Below are positions 60,048-64,000 of a stretch of 64,000 bases of DNA, piece after piece. Source of the stretch: Papaver somniferum (taxonomy: Eukaryota; Streptophyta; Magnoliopsida; Ranunculales; Papaveraceae); contig NC_039361.1 of NCBI RefSeq assembly GCF_003573695.1, positions 135,316,777 to 135,380,776 of the forward strand, read 5' to 3'. Position 1 is the first letter of the stretch, and the number at the start of each line of letters is the position of its first letter. Below the pieces are notes generated by a model. The model was not told the origin of the DNA and made no database searches. It saw nothing but the letters and a program-made list of their open reading frames with translations. Made by a program: the position numbers and the translations under genes.

Positions 60048-60832
60048 CACTAATTTTGTTCTTAATTGGGAGAAATGTCACTTTATGGTACACCATGGTA
60101 TAATGCTAAGCCACATCGTTTTCTCTCGGGGATTTGAGGTAAAAAAAGAAAAGATAGACTTGATTAAAAACTTACAATACACCACTTCAGTGAGGGAAAT
60201 TCAATCGTCTCTTAGTCATGCAAGTTTTTATATGAGGTTTATCAAGGATTTCTTCAAAATTTCAATGTCGTTACGCAAATTATTACAAAAAGAGGTATAT
60301 TTTAAATTTGATCAGGAGTATAAGGACACCACTGATAGATTGGAGGAATTGTTGACTACTGCATCAATTATTAAGTCACCAGATTGGAACTTACCATTCG
60401 AGTTGATGTGTGATGCAAGTGACTATGCAATGGGTGTTGTCTTGGGTCAGAAAGTAGATAAATTATTACATGTGATTTACTATGCTTCTAGGACCCTTAA
60501 TGAGGCACAAATCAATATTTTACTACCGAGAAAGAATTGTATGCTCTGATCACGCATCACTTAGATACTTACTAAAGAAGAAAGAAGCCAAGCAAAGACT
60601 AATTCGGTGGATTCTTTTGTTGCAAGAATTCGAGCTTGAATTGGAGACAAGAAAGGTGTTGACAATACAGTGACGAATCATTTGTTTTGGAAGGATACTT
60701 CCCTTACAAGATTTTTTTCTGAACGAGCATCTTTTCTCTACAGATGCGTCAACATCTTAGTATGAAGATATTGTTACTTACTTGGTTACGGGACAAGTAC
60801 CTAGTACGATGTCTAATTTTCAAAATTTAAAG
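60048..60832 (+). pseudogene. Athila RT/RNase H remnant of element H
   Basis: Reads TNFVLNWEKCHFMVHHGIML, then FSRGFEVKKEKIDLIKNL and HASFYMRFIKDFF (end of RT), FELMCDASDYAMGVVLGQ and [13 protein letters not shown] (start of RNase H). A deletion then joins YAL to [20 protein letters not shown] with a frame change. It ends TYLVTGQVPSTMSNFQ, a motif before the integrase in Athila. RT and RNase H copy element RNA to DNA. Left neighbour is LTR E2b, right neighbour LTR E3. Orientation and order fit the gag part at 30530-33709. Confidence 0.85.
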
Positions 60833-63105
60833 TGTTAGAGCACTGCTCGGTCAAACTCGCATGTGTTGCTATCTCAAGCATGTTTGTCAATGTTAGTGAT
60901 CAAAACTATAAGTATTGATTTCTAGCCTATTTATAGATGTCTTGGACTATGAAATAATTTGTGTAGTTGAGCTTAGACTTCACGGTGCTTATCACTTGAA
61001 GACGAAGAACTACTAAGGAGATCTTGTGGAACTTCATCGACAAAAGGTATGTGGAGACTTAAACTCATCTATCACTTGAAAAGTCTATTTCTACTCTATA
61101 TCCTATATTGAGACATAAGTCGTGTTACGATATAGTTTTCTCTATACACATTTGAGATTTCGAGCTGAGTATATCTCGCTTACATATTTATCGAAATATG
61201 TGTTGGTAAGCTTTCGCTTCGACCAAGTTCATCTTATATCATGAGAAAAGTGCCGAGTAACATCTTACATGGTTTGTATGATACAATCATTTGGTGTAAG
61301 ACTTGGAATGTTTCGATAATGATTATTTCAATATCTTGAAAATTGCTTTGATGCTAATAGTGTGTGAAAACGGCTATTGTCATTATAGAAGAATGTTTGA
61401 ATGATTGAAATAAAGAGTTTAGAATCTTGTAACCATCTTTGGATATAAGCATAGTGTGTAAGACTAAAACCGGGAGCCTAAAGTATGCATACTTGTGTGT
61501 ATACAAAAAGGTTGTAGGAGACTAGGTAAGTATGCGTACCCGTACGCATACTGGCGGAAGTTCACGTCCGTGAATTTCTGCTGAGTTTGAAAACCAAAAC
61601 CAAACTCATCCGGTTACCTAAAGTACGTGTACCCGTACGCATACTGACGGAAAGTTCACGTCCGTGAATTTCTGCTGAGTTTGAAAACTAAAACAAACTC
61701 AAATTCGGTTACTTAAGTATGCATACCCGTACGCATACTTAAGTGGTTACTTTCTAAGATCGGTTGTACGTGAACTTAAAACATTTATCAATAAGGAATA
61801 CAATCTTTGCAAACCGTGGCTATAATGTTCATGTATTGATTCGAGTGAATCAAACCGATTTTGCTTCAATTGTGTTCTTGTATAAATCCATGAGAATATA
61901 GAAATTAAACAACTCTTTAACTAGTTTCGTTTGAGTCATTTGAACTAGTTATGGTTAAGATGAATAAGGTTGATATGGGAGTAATCATATGGATGACCTC
62001 GATTAACTATTTGTGAACCAACATGATGTACACGTTTAGGTACGGTTACATAAGCCTAAATGAGGGTACATTTCATTTATGTGTAACAAGCTAAGTCGAT
62101 CTAACGGTTGAAAGATATTAGCTTAGTTGAATCAGGTTTTTCATCTAACCGTGAATATTGAATGCTTTGTCACCAAAGTAACTTGGATTGCAAACCCTGA
62201 TTTGAAAACTATATAAAGGAGAACTCTAGCAACTGGGAAACCTAATCCCAACACCTCATGTGTGTTACTAGTTGCATAACTAGAGTCTATTCTCCTTTAA
62301 CCTTAGGTTTCTTCTCGAGACCCTGTAGGTTAACGACTTGAAGACTTCATTGGGATTGTGAAGCCAGACCCAACTATTCTCTTTGTAGTTGCGTGATCTG
62401 ATATTGTTGTTTCTATCGTGATTGAGTGCAATTATAAAATTGGCTTGAGATTTATATCTATGATAGGCAAGATAGAAAAGTAATCAGAAACACCTTCGTC
62501 TCATCGTTTGTGATTCCACAATAACTTGTTTCACTAGTCGATTAAGTTTACTGTGAGGTGATTGATAATACTAAGCTGTTCTACGGGAATATAAGTCCGG
62601 TTTATCAATTGGTTCTTGTTCACCTTGATTTATCTAAAGACGGAACAAAAACTCTTGGGTATTTCTGCGGGAGACATATTTATTCAATCCTATAGACTTT
62701 TCTGTGTGAGACAGATTAGTTTATCAAGTCTTCGACTTTGAGTTGTAGCAACTCTTAACTGTGGGTGAGATCAGCTAAGGGAATCAAGTACGTAGTATCC
62801 TGCTGAGATCAGAGACGTAAGGAGCGCAACTGTACCTTGAATCAGTATGAGATTGATTAGGGTTCAACTACAACCCAGTATGAAGTTAATTGGTAGTAGG
62901 ATAGTGTCTGTAGAGGCTTAATACAATGTGGTGTTCAAACTGGACTAAGTCCCGGGTTTTTCTGCATTTGCGGTTTCCTCGTTAACAAAATTCTGGTGTC
63001 TGTGTTATTTCTTTTTCGCATTATATTTCGTTATATAATTTAAATATCACAGGTTGTGCGTTAAGATAAATCAATTAGAATATCCAACCTTTGGTTTTTG
63101 ATTTA
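60833..63105 (+). mobile_element. LTR E3 (family E), 3' end missing
   Basis: Starts TGTTAGAGCACTGCTCGG, whose GAGCA-C-TGCTC core is itself palindromic. It runs through a TATA region near 62210 and a segment containing GCGGTTTCCTCGTTAAC (62974-62990), shared with E1' and E2a in reverse. It is lost after about 63105, before the expected CCCCGCTTTTTCA end. It holds three palindromic motifs at 61529-61743. Confidence 0.8.
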
Positions 63106-63114
63106 CATCGAATA

Positions 63115-63170
63115 ATCGGGTCCGGTTCTACCCGGACCCAAGGGGACCCGTTGGCACCCCTACCTGGTGG
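63115..63170 (-). repeat. Possible hAT-type terminal segment
   Basis: The minus strand reads TAGGGGTGCCAACGGG, resembling the (C/T)AGGGGTG ends of plant hAT elements and MITEs. It is followed by a perfect hairpin GGGTCCGG...CCGGACCC. I found no second end or 8-bp TSD. Confidence 0.35.
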
Positions 63171-64000
63171 TGATGAATCATGATTTAAAATGAAACGAAT
63201 AAAATACAGTGAACGACACTAGGCTTTGATATTCAAATTGATTGGTTCTTCATTTCACCGATGCACATAATTGCGTCCATATATGATTAATAGTTTGTAT
63301 ATTCTATGATTGATGAGTAAGCATATGTATTATTATGATTTAGACATCTATGATTTCGGTTACTGTTAGTACTTGAAAATCAGCTTGAAAACTAATGTTG
63401 CTGTCATTCAAATATGTAAGAATCACTATGATTAATGAGTTTTTAAGGGTACGGGCCGTAGGAAAGCTGGGTATGCTGTAAACTCGAATTCTAAACGGGA
63501 TTTAGACAGATTTGGGTGAGGTTTCTACTGAGAAAACACAAAAGACTCGTAGTGTTTACCATTAGTTTCAGTAAACGATAGAGATTCAGAAGTGTTTTAG
63601 AGTTTGTATAAGATGAATGGGTTTTATTTGAGTTCGAAATTGAAGTAATAATAAGCTATAAAAAGCGCCGATTATAGCAGCTGAAAATACAATTTCCATC
63701 AATAATTCTCGCGTATGACCTGTTCGTGAAAAGTTCCTACTTTCTTTTCAACCAATTCTCTCGGCATAAACAGCTGCTCACCTCAGAAATCATTGGACGC
63801 TTAATGGAATGTGAAAACCATTGTAAACCTTATACTACATGGGTTTCATATTAAGAAACTCCACAAAATATATTCTTTACTATCAACTCCATACTTTTAG
63901 AATTTAATACTATTAGGCCTAAAACTTTCAAATATGGAGTTTGGTTATGAATTTTTCTCGGTCGCTGACGTCACTGCTAAATTTTATTACCAAAAATAAC
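63171..64000. other. AT-rich DNA, no feature supported
   Basis: No coding frame, terminal repeat or RNA gene recognised to the right edge. Confidence 0.4.

Overview
This is plant nuclear DNA made almost entirely of transposable elements. The evidence is a FAR1/FHY3-type gene remnant, plant-lineage Athila and Tat-like Gypsy elements, L1-type LINE pieces and long LTRs with 5-base target-site duplications (TSDs). It reads as a eudicot. A basal eudicot such as a poppy relative is a guess from the look of the repeats and cannot be settled here. I found no intact host gene, tRNA, rRNA or CRISPR array.

Layout. 1-2279 (-): a broken FAR1-related gene running off the left edge. 2900-3645 (-): LINE reverse-transcriptase remnant. 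3763-4525: a retroposed segment with a 19-bp TSD. 4526-6444: AT-rich DNA with one hairpin/inverted repeat. 6450-16319 (+): element A, a complete-looking long-LTR Tat-like Gypsy element (TSD ACCCT) without RT or integrase. 16535-22659 (-): element F, a rearranged Athila (TSD TATAT) in which a ~475-bp inverted repeat brackets the integrase. 23222-23606 (+): LINE RNase H remnant. 24154-29296 (+): LTR E1, with same-family solo LTR E1' (25328-27911, TSD ACTAT) inserted at its TATA box. 29297-30036 (-): LINE remnant.

From 30037 to 60832 I read one old Athila element (H, +), split by a pile of later insertions. Its LTR remnant, primer-binding site and gag lie at 30037-33709, and RT/RNase H at 60048-60832. 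Inside it are solo LTR G (31152-32955, TSD GTGGT), element B (33710-42769, Tat-like, 3' LTR truncated) and LTR E2b (42770-60047, fragmented). E2b in turn holds solo LTR E2a (43901-46691, TSD GACTT) and element C (46810-59706, -). C holds element D (47578-51215, -, TSD AGCCT), a short non-coding LTR element with an initiator-Met-type primer site. Near 42770 a single deletion seems to have fused B's 3' LTR to E2b. LTR E3 (60833-~63105) ends H, then a possible hAT terminus and featureless AT-rich DNA run to the right edge.

A, B and C form a non-autonomous Tat-like family. Each keeps long LTRs, a primer site, a polypurine tract, a gag/protease remnant and copy-specific minisatellites; B also keeps a piece resembling the integrase C-terminus. 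None has RT, RNase H or an integrase core, so mobility would need enzymes supplied by another element. Each also carries an antisense reading frame near its 3' end, a layout known for the Tat lineage. No element here looks able to move by itself.
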